DNA of 64,000 nt from Kryptolebias marmoratus (GCF_001649575.2 NC_051445.1:30299418-30363417), one strand, 5' to 3'; positions 20,259-30,985 are shown, counted from the stretch's first letter. Notes: a model not told the origin generated them from the letters alone. Numbers and translations are program-made.

Positions 20259-20809
20259 TCTGTACAGAAACGATCATCTTTATACATTTTGAAAATCACT
20301 GGCGCAAATCCAGCTGTTAAATTTTTCAGGCCAGTTTTTCCAGCGAACAAAGACCTGTCTTTCACCCTTGAACGTGTGTCTTTTTAGAATTTTTTCCGCT
20401 CCTCTCCTAGTTTGACTTTCTGCAGCTCCGCTTCATAAAAAGAGCCTGTGATCTGTTCCTCATCATAATCTTTGAGCTTCTGTATAGGGGGAGTGCGATT
20501 AATGCACTCGGACACTGAATATTTCATCTGTAAAACTTTGTTCATATTTTTTATCAAAAACGCAGCGGAATTTGGATATTCTGACGAGGTCACCTGTTTT
20601 AAACTTCATTTTACTTCGCAAATTAGTGGTGCCGTAAAGGTTTTGGAGCACTTGCGGGGTGTTTTCAGACGTCACCTGCATAGGGGTCATTTTTATACTT
20701 GAGTGGTTATAACTTTTTATCAAGTCTTGAAGCACGTCCAAATACCTATGTGTGTTGTTAGCGGTAAAATACCTCCACATTCTAGTTTTCAGAGTACGGT
20801 TAAATCTTT

Positions 20810-21192
20810 CCACAACGGATGCTTTTAAGTCGCTGGCTGTAGCAAAGTGTACAATACCGTGCTTTTTCATCAATGTGTCACGGTTTCCCTGTTCCTGCAA
20901 CAGCCACGGTGTTTTTCCAGTCTCATGCCACGCCCCTGTTTCCATGCCACCATAATCATTCTCATCTGCTTCACCTGCAGCAGTCTGTATTTAAGTCCAC
21001 AGCCCTCAGCCACAATTTGCCAGATTATTGAACAGTCTCGACTTAGTAAATGTCCAGCAATTTCTCAAAGTTCATGCCTGCCTTTTTGTCAACAAACCCT
21101 TGCCTGGATCTTGACCTACGACTTTTGCCTGCTCCTTGCCTGGAACCTCCTCGGACTCTGTCTACCGGTTACCGACAACGCTTTCCCTCTCT
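20810..21192 (+). repeat. inverted duplication, arm B right
   Basis: Reverse complement partner of 16389-16771, equal length (383 bp), differing by a few substitutions. It includes the left 317 bp of the LTR and about 60 bp of integrase. Confidence 0.93.
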
Positions 21193-21488
21193 GGATCTCG
21201 TCTCCTGGTTAGTGCTCCTTTGGATCTGTTTTCTGACATCTGATTCCCTGGTTTTGACCCCTCGCCCGCATCTGGACTTGCCAACTAGCGCTCGCCCCTC
21301 TCTCACAGAAGCAGACTTTCAACCCATTAGCATCTCGTTAGCTTTACCTGCTGCGGGTCTCCCTCTGTGCCACTCTGGGGGTCTAGTCCTAAGACGTAGC
21401 AGTCCCGCTGGCGCTAACTCCATAATAAATAGCTTAAAACTTTGTAGTTGTCTGTCTGATCCGAGTCCGGTTTCACTGAGTCTTGTCA
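20876..21488 (+). mobile_element. solo LTR inside the Maverick integrase
   Basis: Starts TGTCACGGTTTCCC and ends GAGTCTTGTCA, with CAATG (20871-20875) and CAACG (21489-21493) as a 5-bp target duplication with one change. A TATA-type word (GTATTTAAG, 20987) and AATAAA (21424) fit an LTR promoter and polyadenylation signal. The integrase frame resumes on both sides exactly at these points, proving insertion. A partial copy lies at 16389-16705 through the inverted duplication. Open frames across the LTR are chance. Confidence 0.85.
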
Positions 21489-21979
21489 CAACGTTTGGAA
21501 ACTCTTGTTGAAAAATTCTTTACCTGAGTCATTTGAAGCTTTTTAAGAATTTCGCTTTCTTTAAATACAGATTCGAAAGCTCTCACCACTTCAGCCGCTG
21601 TTTTTCTTTTCAAAACACGTGCGAAAGCCCTTTTTGAAAATATATCGATCATGGTTATTAAATAATTAAAACCATCGTTGTGATCGGCCAAAGCTTGCAT
21701 GTCACAGAGGTCAGCTTGAAATTGTTTTAGAAGTGCGGACACAAAAACTCTGTTCCTCAGAAAGCGTATTCTCACGGGCTTGTGCAAAGTGTATGCGTCT
21801 TGCTCGGATAGAAAATCTTTCACTTTTTCGAGAGAGACTTTCTGGCAGGACTCATTCTGCACACCTGTTCTCAACCTTTCAACTCCACCGAAACTTCCAG
21901 GGTGAGATGGAGTGTAATACACTTTTTTCAGTAGTCTTTGTTCTGCCATCCTCTGCTTATAAATGAAGAAATATGTCAA

Positions 21980-23200
21980 ACCCCACGTATTTATGATTCA
22001 GGAATAAAGAAAGAAACGTAAAGACATTTTTATATACTTTTTTTTTTACTTTTTAAAATATACAAACATGCAAAGATAAAGTGAAGGCTAGCCGCAATTT
22101 CAGCCTGGCAGACTCACCCAGCTGTCCAGCATTACTCATCATGGATCCTTGCTCCCAGCTGTCAAATCGCATCCAGGTGCAGGATACAAGTCTCCCCGTC
22201 CACAGCTCCTCCTGCTCGCCAGCCAAGTCTCGTGCTCAGCAAGCTTCGTGCTCCTGACCAGCTCGCCTCAGCGGCCGCGCTTCTCCCCTCCAGCGATTCT
22301 TCCCCTCCGCCCCTGCCTCTCCCCGCTTGCGGCAAAGGAACCAGGAAGACGTCACCGGGGCCGCCACGGCTCCTACAGCGCCCCCGCTCCAGCTTCTGGG
22401 CTTCCTTTGCCAGACGCCGCCTCGATGCTCCCGCTCCAGCAGCTTCTCCGTCGGCTTCAATCTCCGGAGTCGCCCCCTCCCCGCTTCGCAGCCCGTCCTT
22501 GGTCCCGCCTGTCCCTAATGCTCGCCAGCTCGCCATGGCTCTCATCTCCTCCATGGGCGTCCTCCATCCGTCCGTCTGCAGCTCGACTCCGCGGCCGGCC
22601 CTACCGCCTCCGCCCAGCCTTCCCCTTCGACTCCGCCAGGCCCTTCGCCCTCGCCAATGCCCGTCCTCGGCCATCTTAGGGTAATATGTGGCGCTCCCTG
22701 TCTTTTCCATTTCTCTGATCTTGCTTTGCGCGAGTTTCCGACGGCAATTTTTTTCCGAGGCCAGTCCCTGCTTCGCGGGCGGCCCAAGTTTAGCTCCTGT
22801 TCACGCTTCCGGATCGTGGGTATGACCACATGCTAGCAGGAATGTAAACACCAGCGTTAGCTTTCCCGGCTGCGTTTATGCCGTCTGTCCCCCAGCTGAA
22901 AGCACCGTAAAGCCTGAAATCTCCAGCGGATAAAAGCTGTCCTACTCCGCACAACAATCGTGGAATCCAGAGCATTTCTTCCACTGCGCCTCTCTTCCTG
23001 AAGTCTCAGGAGAATCCTGAGTTTAATAATAATAAAAAAAAAAGCCAACGTTGTCCATAGCACTTTCGTTGTGTAAACAAGTTTCAGCAGCCCCGCGCCG
23101 CGATCCCGCCCCCCCTCGTCACGAGGGGGCGTTCCTCTGCTGCCGACCGGGCTGGCCGGTGCGAACTCGATGCATTCTCTATAGAGCTGAGTAGACTAGA
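21980..23200. other. GC-rich block, CpG-island-like, no gene recognised
   Basis: From about 22130 to 23170 the sequence is strongly GC- and CpG-rich compared with its surroundings. Long open frames exist on both strands at once (22149-22684 plus, 22162-22710 minus), which is what GC-rich DNA gives by chance. Translations are Pro/Ala/Ser/Arg-rich with no domain. A short palindrome, CCCCCTCGT-C-ACGAGGGGG, lies at about 23112-23130. It might be the 5' region of the DIRS-like element to the right or a CpG island of a lost promoter. Confidence 0.5.
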
Positions 23201-23214
23201 GTGCAGTGGCGGCT

Positions 23215-23505
23215 GTCTGCTGGCCCAATATAACCAAGAATCAAGATCATTATTATGATAAACACTCTTTTAAACTGTAGTTTAGTTTATGCCATATTGT
23301 AGTTTGGTTCTCCTCATCTTATCTTTGGGTTATGTTTAGTACATCTTAGTCTTATCTGGTGTCTCATGTTTTAGATATGTTTAACTCTATATTTTCGATA
23401 TTGTTGCGTGTTCTATGACCACATTTTTAGGTTTGCATGTCGTACAGCACTTTGTACTGCCCTGTTGCTGAAAAGTGCTATATAAATAAATTTGACTTGA
23501 GTTAA
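23215..23505 (+). repeat. fish repeat with RTE/SINE-like tail
   Basis: AT-rich segment that ends with GAAAAGTGCTATATAAATAA and TTTGACTTGA. The complementary form of the same tail (TCAAGTCAAATTTATTTATA) occurs at about 45172 and a variant at about 46965, so this is a dispersed repeat. Confidence 0.6.
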
Positions 23506-24450
23506 CCTTTAACTTAATTTAACTTAACTTTCCCTAGATATCTAAAAGTATTCACATTCTTCTCATGTCATATTTCACTCCTCGCAGTGATGTTGTTTCT
23601 AGGTTAGAGTTTTTTATCCAATCAGAATTCAGCTCCCTTTCGTTGCCAGGCCGTACGAAATCCACCCAGGCCTTCAGAGCCAACAATGCTGGCGTCTATG
23701 CTCGGTTTGTGATCAGGCAAATGCGGTTCATGGTCGGTTGCCATGGCTAAACGCGTCAGGAGTAGGGTCAGTGGGGCCCTCTGGCTGGCCTTGAGTTGAG
23801 CATGTCATTTGCGCGTCCCGTGATCGGATATGGATTCTTGCCAGTTGAGCCACGGCAGTGCTACGCAGATCATCAGTCACTCCCCGGACTGTCAATCGTT
23901 AAAAACTTTTAACCCTCAATGGCTAAAATAGAGCCATACGTTGATTTGGTTGCTGACATACTGGCAAAGCCGCTTTGAAGACTAACCTTTCAAGAGAAGC
24001 TAGATCTCATTAGAGGAGGTCAGCCGACCCTGAGCTAGCTATCCTGTTCCAGAATGGATTTGTGTCGAAATAAGCGTTTTGGGGGACACAGCCGTCTGCT
24101 TTTCTGGCGTGCGCAAACATTTCATCTATTCTATTTAGTTTGTCAGTAGCATACCCGATTCATTCTAATTGCCGGTGCAGGTTTGTCGTTTTTAAAGTGT
24201 CCCGGATAATAAATCCTTTTGTTCACAGCTGAGATGATGCAATGCAAAGTAGTGCTAAACGTGTTTCTAACTACTCCCCAATCCTGGTGTTATAAATGCT
24301 GGCATAATGAGAGGCGTTTATTGACCAAGTTGGTCATCACTGAAGGCTTAAGTTCGAAGTGCACCGCCTGCCACTTGTAGACCAGAACTCCTGAAATGCA
24401 GACCGTATTAAAGGGGCATGTCTAGCCTCACACCGCCTTTCCCTCCCCTT
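23506..24450. other. no gene seen
   Basis: Mixed-composition sequence between a dispersed repeat and the DIRS-like region. One open frame (23565-23750) has no recognisable motif. It may be 5' non-coding sequence of the DIRS/Ngaro-like element, but I see no boundary. Confidence 0.4.
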
Positions 24451-24455
24451 CCTCT

Positions 24456-25365
24456 ATGAGCCACGTTCATGCTCTTCGCGTAGGCCGGCCGTTCGTGCCT
24501 GTTCAGGCCCTCGACTCCCCCAGTCTTCACCAAGATCCCACAGGGGCAGCACTCTATTTTGGTCTCCCCGTTACTCCCAACTCCCGTCGTCGACTGTCAC
24601 GTCACTTCCCTGTCCGATTTTACTGCCGAGTTTTGCCTAGCAGGTCCCCGTTTTATCCAGGGCCTATCCTTTAGTGAATTCCTGGCCGCCTTCGGAGTCT
24701 TGAGAGACGCTATCTGTTCTGTCGACCCTGACCGTCAGGCCGAACTAGTCTCCCTTTTTGCTCTAATTGCCGATCTCCACCTCAAATTCGTCTTTTTACA
24801 GTATTATAAGGCTTTCCTCGAAGCCGCTCCCGTCCTGTCTCAGTCAGGCATCCGCTCGGTCTGGTCCGTCCGGCTCTCCGAACTGCGGATCACATTGACC
24901 CTCACTACCCTGTGCCTCTCATGCTCAGCCGTCGGCCGGCATAGTGCCCTCTGCCCCTCTCTCCCACTTAGCCAGCCTCCTCCGCTCCTTCAGCTGGTCC
25001 CTCCTCACTCCGGCAGCCAGTCCTTGGGCGGCCACGCCAGAAAAGGGGTCGCTCTCAATAATACCCCCATCGGCAACAACTTTAACCTCAGCATTTGCTC
25101 CTCCCTAACCACTCGTTGCTCCATTCGAGTAGCCATTGCAGGAAGTCCTCCCAATATGCGTCTGCCCCCGCCGGTTGAACCCCTCCAGGAGCCTTCACGG
25201 ATCAAAAAGCCTGAATCCTGGTTAGTTTGCTGTCCATCCAGAATGACATTTCCTTTCTCCGAGGCCGTTGTCCTTTCAGCCATCTCCTTGCAATCCTGTA
25301 TGGTCCCCGTCCCGTCCTACGGTTTTGGGGGGGGGACCTTCCAGGTCTTGGCCTTCCACCCGTAA
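24456..25365 (+). mobile_element. DIRS/Ngaro-like retrotransposon gag remnant
   Basis: The open frame from about 24559 to 25365 reads 'SFSEFLAAFGVLRDAICSVD', 'ADLHLKFVFLQYYKAFLEAA' and 'GNNFNLSICSS'. A helical block with 'FYQYHKAF' and a later 'CNNFN...C' zinc-finger start is what I recall from ORF1 of fish tyrosine-recombinase retrotransposons. The finger region (25080-25170) is frame-disturbed: cysteines and histidines appear in three different frames. RT, RNase H and the tyrosine recombinase are not present before the N gap. Confidence is limited because the gag of these elements is poorly conserved. Confidence 0.45.
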
Positions 25366-25735
25366 GCCCTATTCTCTCACCTATTCTTCGCTAAATTCTG
25401 CGCAGCTGTTAAATCCCCTCGACCACAGCATGGTTCCTTAGGGCCCCTAGGAAAACCTTAGCCCTAGGTAGCCTTCCTCCTCTTCAATTTTCCAAACGCT
25501 CCTTCTGAATAGAGTCAACCGTTTCGGCAGCTCCTCAGAGCATCCCTCTGAATTCTCCTCAGCAGCTCGGCCACCGCTTCTGGCGGCCTACTCCTCCTAC
25601 ATCAGCCCAGTCCTCCTGTCCTTGCTAGCCGCTCAATGTTCACTCATCATACAAGTAAGCTCTCACACTAACTGGTGATGGTGTTCTCCATCTCTGTCCT
25701 TCCAATGCCTCTTCAATTTCAGCTCTTCTTCCAAT
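25366..25735. other. no gene seen, C/T-rich
   Basis: Pyrimidine-rich sequence on the plus strand following the gag remnant. It probably belongs to the same element, but no motif supports a call. Confidence 0.4.
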
Positions 25736-25739
25736 TCCG

Positions 25740-25927
25740 GCCCTTCGCGTGCCCTCTATCATCTGCAGCCCTTCGCGGGCCCCCTAGCAGCAGCAGCAGC
25801 ATCAGCAGCCCTTCACGGGCCCCCTAGCAGCAGCAGCAGCAGCAGCCCTTCGCGGGCCCCCTAGCAGCAGCAGCATCAGCAGCCCATCAGGGCCCCCCTA
25901 GCAGCAGCATCAGCAGCCCTTCGCGGG
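25740..25927 (+). repeat. minisatellite, CAG-rich, about 35-45 bp unit
   Basis: At least five units combine a CAGCAGCAGCATCAGCAGCC part of variable length with a nearly constant CCTTCGCGGGCCCCCTAG part. The array runs into the N gap at 25928, so its length is unknown, and the repeat is likely why the assembly broke. Confidence 0.92.
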
Positions 25928-26250
25928 NNNNNNNNNNNNNNNNNNNNNNNNNNNNNNNNNNNNNNNNNNNNNNNNNNNNNNNNNNNNNNNNNNNNNNNNN
26001 NNNNNNNNNNNNNNNNNNNNNNNNNNNNNNNNNNNNNNNNNNNNNNNNNNNNNNNNNNNNNNNNNNNNNNNNNNNNNNNNNNNNNNNNNNNNNNNNNNNN
26101 NNNNNNNNNNNNNNNNNNNNNNNNNNNNNNNNNNNNNNNNNNNNNNNNNNNNNNNNNNNNNNNNNNNNNNNNNNNNNNNNNNNNNNNNNNNNNNNNNNNN
26201 NNNNNNNNNNNNNNNNNNNNNNNNNNNNNNNNNNNNNNNNNNNNNNNNNN
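25928..26250. other. assembly gap (323 N)
   Basis: Undetermined bases; bounded on the left by the minisatellite and on the right by arm A of the inverted duplication. Confidence 1.
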
Positions 26251-27179
26251 TGGGGGATGACTACCCTAATCTCTCACCCTACTTCGATCATTCAAGCTCA
26301 CAGCGGTTCTCTGCAAACTCATCATCTGCCGGGGCCCGAGCGCCAAAGACCTCTAGCCAATAAAACACTCTAATTGTCTTTATCTCTCCGTGTGAGTCTC
26401 TCCAGGTTGAAATGGAGTATGCTTAGTTGAAAACATTTTCAAAAAAGGTCTATTATTTTCAAACGTTTCTAAAAAAGTCTAACATTTTCAAATGATATAA
26501 TCAGGTCAGATCTCCGAGGATTCAAAGCAGTCTGCAACTGCCTTTAGTTCTTTTAGCTGCTCAGAGTCAGCGGCCTCGTACATCTCGAAGATCAGGTTGT
26601 GAATCTGATTTTCCATTTTCAGTTTGTGTAAGAGTGTCAGAGCCACAGTCTTTACTCCCACATCTTCTGCTTGAATGTTTCGCAGAGTCAGCAGACGTTG
26701 TACAGCGGGGACAAACTGGGGCTTCAAAAGTCGCTGAAAAATGTTGCGGAAGTTGTCCTGATAAAACCCCGTCTCCTCTTGAAAATTGAGACAGCGGTGT
26801 TGACGCTGGCTGGGGTGGTCAATCATGCAACCGTAACAAATTTTGCGCAGATAGTTTGAAATGGTCACATTCAGCAGGTGAAGCAGAGCTAATTTCACAC
26901 TCTTGACCAGCAGCGAGGAGACCGATCTGTCAACTTCATCCCCCTGATCTTGATTAGGGGGGCTGCTGGTGGTCGTCTGGGGGATGTCTGTCTCTTCAGC
27001 GATGGTAGACAGCGGCCTCCTCAAAGAACCCCGAGTGATTGCCCGTAAAACCTCGGTGAGTGAGGGCGCAGATGAGGATGAGGAAGAGGAAGAATTTAGT
27101 GACGGTGAAGGGGGGTAATAAGGTTCCATATTATACCCTTCCGGCCCTGAAGGTGGGCATAGTGGCTCTTCACGCTGGT
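26251..27179 (-). repeat. inverted duplication, arm A right
   Basis: Equal-length (929 bp) reverse complement of 15018-15946. Similarity ends at the CCAGCGTG word at 27171-27178, beyond which unrelated AT-rich DNA begins. Confidence 0.93.
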
Positions 27180-27213
27180 GAAAAATGATATTTAATAAAG
27201 TAACTGAAGACAA
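26506..27213 (-). pseudogene. second copy of the uncharacterised Maverick-associated ORF, 5'-truncated
   Basis: The minus-strand frame is still open for 235 codons and is nearly identical to the ORF at 14966-15691, including the Cys/His cluster. Its first 12 codons are foreign: the duplication breakpoint at 27179 replaced the original start and the TATA-like element with AT-rich DNA, and the Met at 27213 is chance. Differences include a few amino acid changes (for example near 26885 and 26740). Without its promoter it is unlikely to be expressed from the original start. Confidence 0.7.
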
Positions 27214-27840
27214 AGACTTATGGGGGGTCAGGGAACAAGGAGATGATCAGAACATAACTGCATTTTGACCAAAGGACCCAGTCTTTCATTCCTATGTGCT
27301 GTCTGGGTTTTTTTTCCACTCGTGTCACGCCTCTCGTGTTCTTTGCAACCCTGTTTTTTGTTATTTAGTTTTAGTCCCTACCTCGTCAGCTTTTGTTTTA
27401 CTCCGTGTCTGCCTGCATTTTGGGTTCCAACCATTCATTAACCCTGACAGCAGGTATCTGTTGTCAAAATTTGGGACTAACAGACTGGTCAACTTGATTT
27501 TTTTATTAGCATTCAGTAGGCAATGGGACTGTGTGAGCTTCTAACATACCATATTTCAGCTCCACATGTCTAAAAATATGAGTTGAAGCTGAAAGAAACT
27601 TAACAGTCAATGGACATCAAATCAACAGAAGTTGTGACAGCCATTTTGTTTTTTGTAAGCTCTGATACTTTAACAAATGATTTTTCTGCCTACTCTGCCT
27701 GGTAACAGCCTCAGCCAATCAGAAGCCAGATGTCTCCTGCCCCTTTGTGTGTGTATGTGACAAACTGCAGCTTCGTCTATGTGTCAAAAAAGGGAACATG
27801 TCAGTAAAACATGCAAAACAAGCAGGTGCTGTGCCAAAAC

Positions 27841-27896
<56 letters not shown>

Positions 27897-28094
27897 ATAA
27901 AGCGCTTTAACACCAGCCACAGCTGAAACCAAATGCTGAACAACAGTAATAATTAAAGGAATGCATAAAATAAAGTGACAAAACTAAGTGCACAGTAATA
28001 GATTAAAAGCCAATATAAAACCCAATAAAATTACACAAAACAGGGAAAAACAGAGCCAATAAAGTTAACTGAAATCAAATAAAAAAATTAAGGA
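27214..28094. other. AT-rich intergenic DNA, no gene seen
   Basis: No coding motif. Contains the ATC microsatellite at 27841-27896. Frames such as 27719-27943 with an Asp run are products of that repeat. Confidence 0.6.
27841..27896. repeat. (CAT)n microsatellite
   Basis: About 18-19 uninterrupted CAT units. Shorter CATCATCAT runs occur inside both hAT copies (6810 and 51119). Confidence 0.98.
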
Positions 28095-28269
28095 ATGATT
28101 CATGTTCCAAGAATAAAAATTCTTGCCAATGTCATAATGTATAATTTGTGTACTTATTTATTGATTTTTTCCTTGCTCTCAGCAAAGGCAGCCCCTTTTT
28201 TTATTTTACCTCCCCCTCGCCCATTCTGCTTTTCTTTCTTTCTTTGGAGCCTCTCTTTGCATAATTTCC

Positions 28270-29090
28270 TAATTAAATTATTATGGATCTGGTCAGCTGG
28301 TCTCTCAACAAAATAGATCAAATTTTCTCGACGAGAAGGCTAGGCACAGGAGAGCCCTCTCATTCCAGTGTGACATTTCCAGTTGGATACACCTTGGATT
28401 TCTGTGAGAAGTGTAAGATTGTGTGTTTATCTGTAATGTTGCTTGAAGATGTTGAAGACGTGTACATAATCAAATTTTTGATAACAGGATTTCTGCTTTT
28501 TGAGCTTGGTGGTTTTCTGGCATTTCGTGAAATTTGGAAGACGCAGGCAGCTGTTTGGGTTATGACAAGGCTGCGTGGTCTGTGTGAAGGAATGCGCTGA
28601 GCAGTAAACACTCAGACTCAGTTGCTTTGTGAACAGAGGCAAATACTGGACGTGACTCTTGTTAGTCGCGGGCCTGTGGACCTTAGAACTCACTGGCCAA
28701 ATGGAATTGACCTTAGAGAAGTCACTGACTTGGCTGGGCAGAAGTGACCACATTAATTTGGCTGTTTGGATTCACCACTGAGTTGTACCAGTAAGACTCT
28801 TAAGGCTAATTTGAAATTATGGCATGGGCCTGACCTAAAAACAATTCTGATATCTGAATCTGGCGCCACTGAGTCCACCTTGGAAGGCTGGCTATCACAA
28901 AATTCTCCTGGATGTTTTGTAAACTTGACACTCTTTGTCCATCAATTCCCCTTCCCCCAGGACACCTGTCGATCTGTGCCGGCTATCCTCCCAAGGCCGA
29001 CTGATAAAACTTTCTACCACTATCAGGGATATGGTAGACAGAGGCCTATCTGGGACAGTATTCATGTGCATTCCTTACCCTAATCTTAAC
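28270..29090 (+). pseudogene. degenerate ORF with one membrane segment, unknown
   Basis: The plus strand has an open frame from 28283 to 28600 starting 'MDLVSWSLNKIDQIFSTRRL', with a hydrophobic stretch 'IIKFLITGFLLFELGGFLAF' (one probable membrane helix) and then 'LRGLCEGMR'. Beyond the stop, translations in shifted frames keep a protein-like style ('VDLRTHWPNGIDLREVTDLA'-type phrases near 28670-28730) up to about 28900. I have an impression of multi-copy fish proteins of this kind but cannot name them; a first ORF of a retroelement is possible. It has frameshifts, so it is a pseudogene at best. Confidence 0.4.
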
Positions 29091-29377
29091 GTCTTCTCTG
29101 GCACCTTTTGTCATATCTATATGTTGCTCCCTCCCTACCTTTTTCTTTTCTTTTCATTAGCATAGTTGAATTAACTGAAACTTTAGTGTTAGCAAAGGTA
29201 TAATTTATCATAATTTATCTTTGTCTGTTCTGCTGAGGTTCTTAAATTGTAGTTTATGTTAGTTTATTATATCTTAGTTTGATTTTCCTCAGACTTAGTT
29301 TTATCCTGCCTTTGCTTGTTTAAACCTATTTTAGTTTGCTTGGCTAAGCTTATTTTATATTTTAGTTTAGTTTAGCC

Positions 29378-29560
29378 CAGGGGTAGGCAACCCTGGTCCT
29401 GGAGAGCCACTATCCTGCATGTTTAACTTGTTTCTCTGCTTCAACACACCTCATTTGAATTACTGTGTCATTAACAGGCTTCTGCAGAACATGAAGATGT
29501 AATTTAACCACTGAATCAGGCGTGTTGTATTAGGGGACACTGTGATGTTTTTCAGTTTCA
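29378..29560. mobile_element. hAT MITE, one end
   Basis: Begins CAGGGGTAGGCAACCCTGGT, continuing 'CCTGGAGAGCC...TCCTGCATGTTT', clearly related to the MITE at 61203-61394. The expected right inverted end is not found, so the copy is truncated. Confidence 0.65.
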
Positions 29561-29739
29561 AATAGTTGTCAATCTGTTCTAAAACCTAAGTAAATAAAAT
29601 GTACTTCCTCTACCACCACTAACAACAATGGTTTGAAATGTGTTTATTGTGTCTTACTGGTGTACATGTGCTGTGTTGTGCTGGATGCTACTGGTGTCGA
29701 AGCAGATGATAGTCCATGGTCTTGTGTGTGGGAAGAAAT

Positions 29740-30180
29740 TCTTGAACAAACGAGCTGTTGTCAGATCAAACCACACTCCCCACATGTGCCTCTCTCAAGA
29801 TGTCTCCCCTGGACAAGATGGCGCCTGTGCTTGGCTTTGCCTCTTTCAGGGTGTTTGTTTACTTTATATGTTATGTCACTGTTATGTTCCTGTCTGGGGC
29901 TGCTTCCTTGCGGACATATGATCGCCATCCGCTACTGGCGATCAAGTCTGTTATGATCTAGTTTCAGCGTCATCAAAGCAGAGTTGCATTTCCACCACCT
30001 CTGGAATTTGGTGTCCCTCCCGGCATTTCTCCCCTTTTACCTGCAGACCCGACACTGCTTTGGACACGCAGGCGAAGGTAATGGGGAAAGAGGGTTGGCT
30101 TTGTCGTGTGGTTCCGGCGACTTCGGAGAAGTGGGGTGGCTCTAAAACTTTAAAGTTTTGGTATATTTTGTTTTTTTTAT
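29740..30180 (+). mobile_element. LINE 5' region (L2/CR1-type ORF2 start)
   Basis: The plus-strand translation from 29818 begins 'MAPVLGFASFRVFVYF' and includes 'RTYDRHPLLAIKS' and, after a stop, an Arg-rich region followed by 'GKRGWLCR' near 30075-30105. In fish L2/CR1-like LINEs a 'YDRxxLLxI' phrase and an 'RRRRxRGKRGG' phrase precede the endonuclease domain. Endonuclease and RT are not found after it, so it is a 3'-truncated or rearranged piece. Weak but distinctive. Confidence 0.5.
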
Positions 30181-30985
30181 GTTACTTTGATCTTGTTATG
30201 TAGAATACTGTCACAGAGGCATTATAAGTAGCAGAATTGAATATTTTGATATTGTTCTATCTCCGAAATGTGGTTCCTGAAAACTGTGATTTTGCTAGAT
30301 AGGAGGTAGGGTCAATGGGAATTCCATTCATGCACTATATTTTAATATTAATATATAGTATATTCATTTTAAAAAATTGTAGTTTTATTTATTTTAGCCT
30401 AATCGGGTTTAGATGTTTCTTTCTTAGTTTGAATTAATTCTATTTCGGCACCTGTCACCACCATCAGAAACTGGCCCCAAATTTTCAGCAATTCAAGCCT
30501 GGGGACTTTAAAGGGGAGTCTTTTTCACTCCACTGTGCACGGTTTTCAGCTTCAACCCTGGTGGCAAAAGATGTCGAATTTGTCTTAAATCAACAATGTA
30601 TTGTTATTTGCTAAAGGTAAAAAACAAAATAACAGAGTCGAATAGAATCGTGTCAAGTTAAAATATTCATTTAGTTTAACTGTTTAACTCCTTTTGGCTT
30701 TGGATCTAAAGGTTAAGTTTAAGGCCTCAAAGTTTAAAGATTGACGTCAAAACATACTGCAGTTTTCTGTAAGTGTGAGTTACTTGGAGTCAAATCTCAA
30801 CCATATGAATTAGTTGATGTTGTGCCAATTTATTATTTTGCAGCTGTAAAAGAATGCTTTTTTTATTTTCCAATCTTAGTCATATTAACTCCAGTCAGGT
30901 TTGTCAGCAAAGTAATATGGGGCTTTTTCTTTAATGCATTCAACAATTCCCATGCTTCATAACATCAAGCACATCTACATTAGCA
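30181..30985. other. AT-rich intergenic DNA, no gene seen
   Basis: No coding motif or repeat boundary recognised. Confidence 0.5.

Larger units (their letters stand above)
20280..21979 (-). pseudogene. Maverick/Polinton integrase with chromodomain-like C-terminus, split by solo LTR
   Basis: On the minus strand from 21979: 'YYTPSHPGSFGGVERL', then 'FQADLCDMQALADHNDGFNY' (first Asp of the DDE core) and 'IDIFSKRAFARVL', typical of Maverick retroviral-like integrase. The gene is interrupted by an LTR (20876-21488), then resumes with 'SVVERFNRTLKTRMWRYF' (catalytic Glu region) and 'FKTGDLVRISKF'. After a frameshift near 20510 the C-terminal part reads 'SFYEAELQKV' and ends in 'VFVRWKNWPEKFNSW', a chromodomain-type aromatic motif, with a stop at 20280. 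Integrase joins the linear element DNA into the host chromosome. The LTR and the frameshift inactivate it. Confidence 0.85.

Noticed and set aside
20847..21511. Two plus-strand frames of 121 and 153 codons
   Set aside because: They lie across the solo LTR that splits the minus-strand integrase; no protein motif.
22149..22710. Long overlapping open frames on both strands (about 180 codons each)
   Set aside because: The region is extremely GC-rich, both strands are open at once, the products are Pro/Ala/Arg-rich without domain or codon-position signal; chance frames.
25740..25927. CRISPR-like array
   Set aside because: Units are a low-complexity minisatellite without unique spacers, in a vertebrate genome.
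15018..27179. Arms A as terminal inverted repeats of the Maverick
   Set aside because: Arms B, deeper inside, are part of the same collinear inverted copy and include a secondary LTR insertion; a segmental inverted duplication explains all of it, and arm ends lack Maverick-type termini.
27719..27943. Frame with a long Asp run
   Set aside because: Translation of the CAT microsatellite on the opposite strand.
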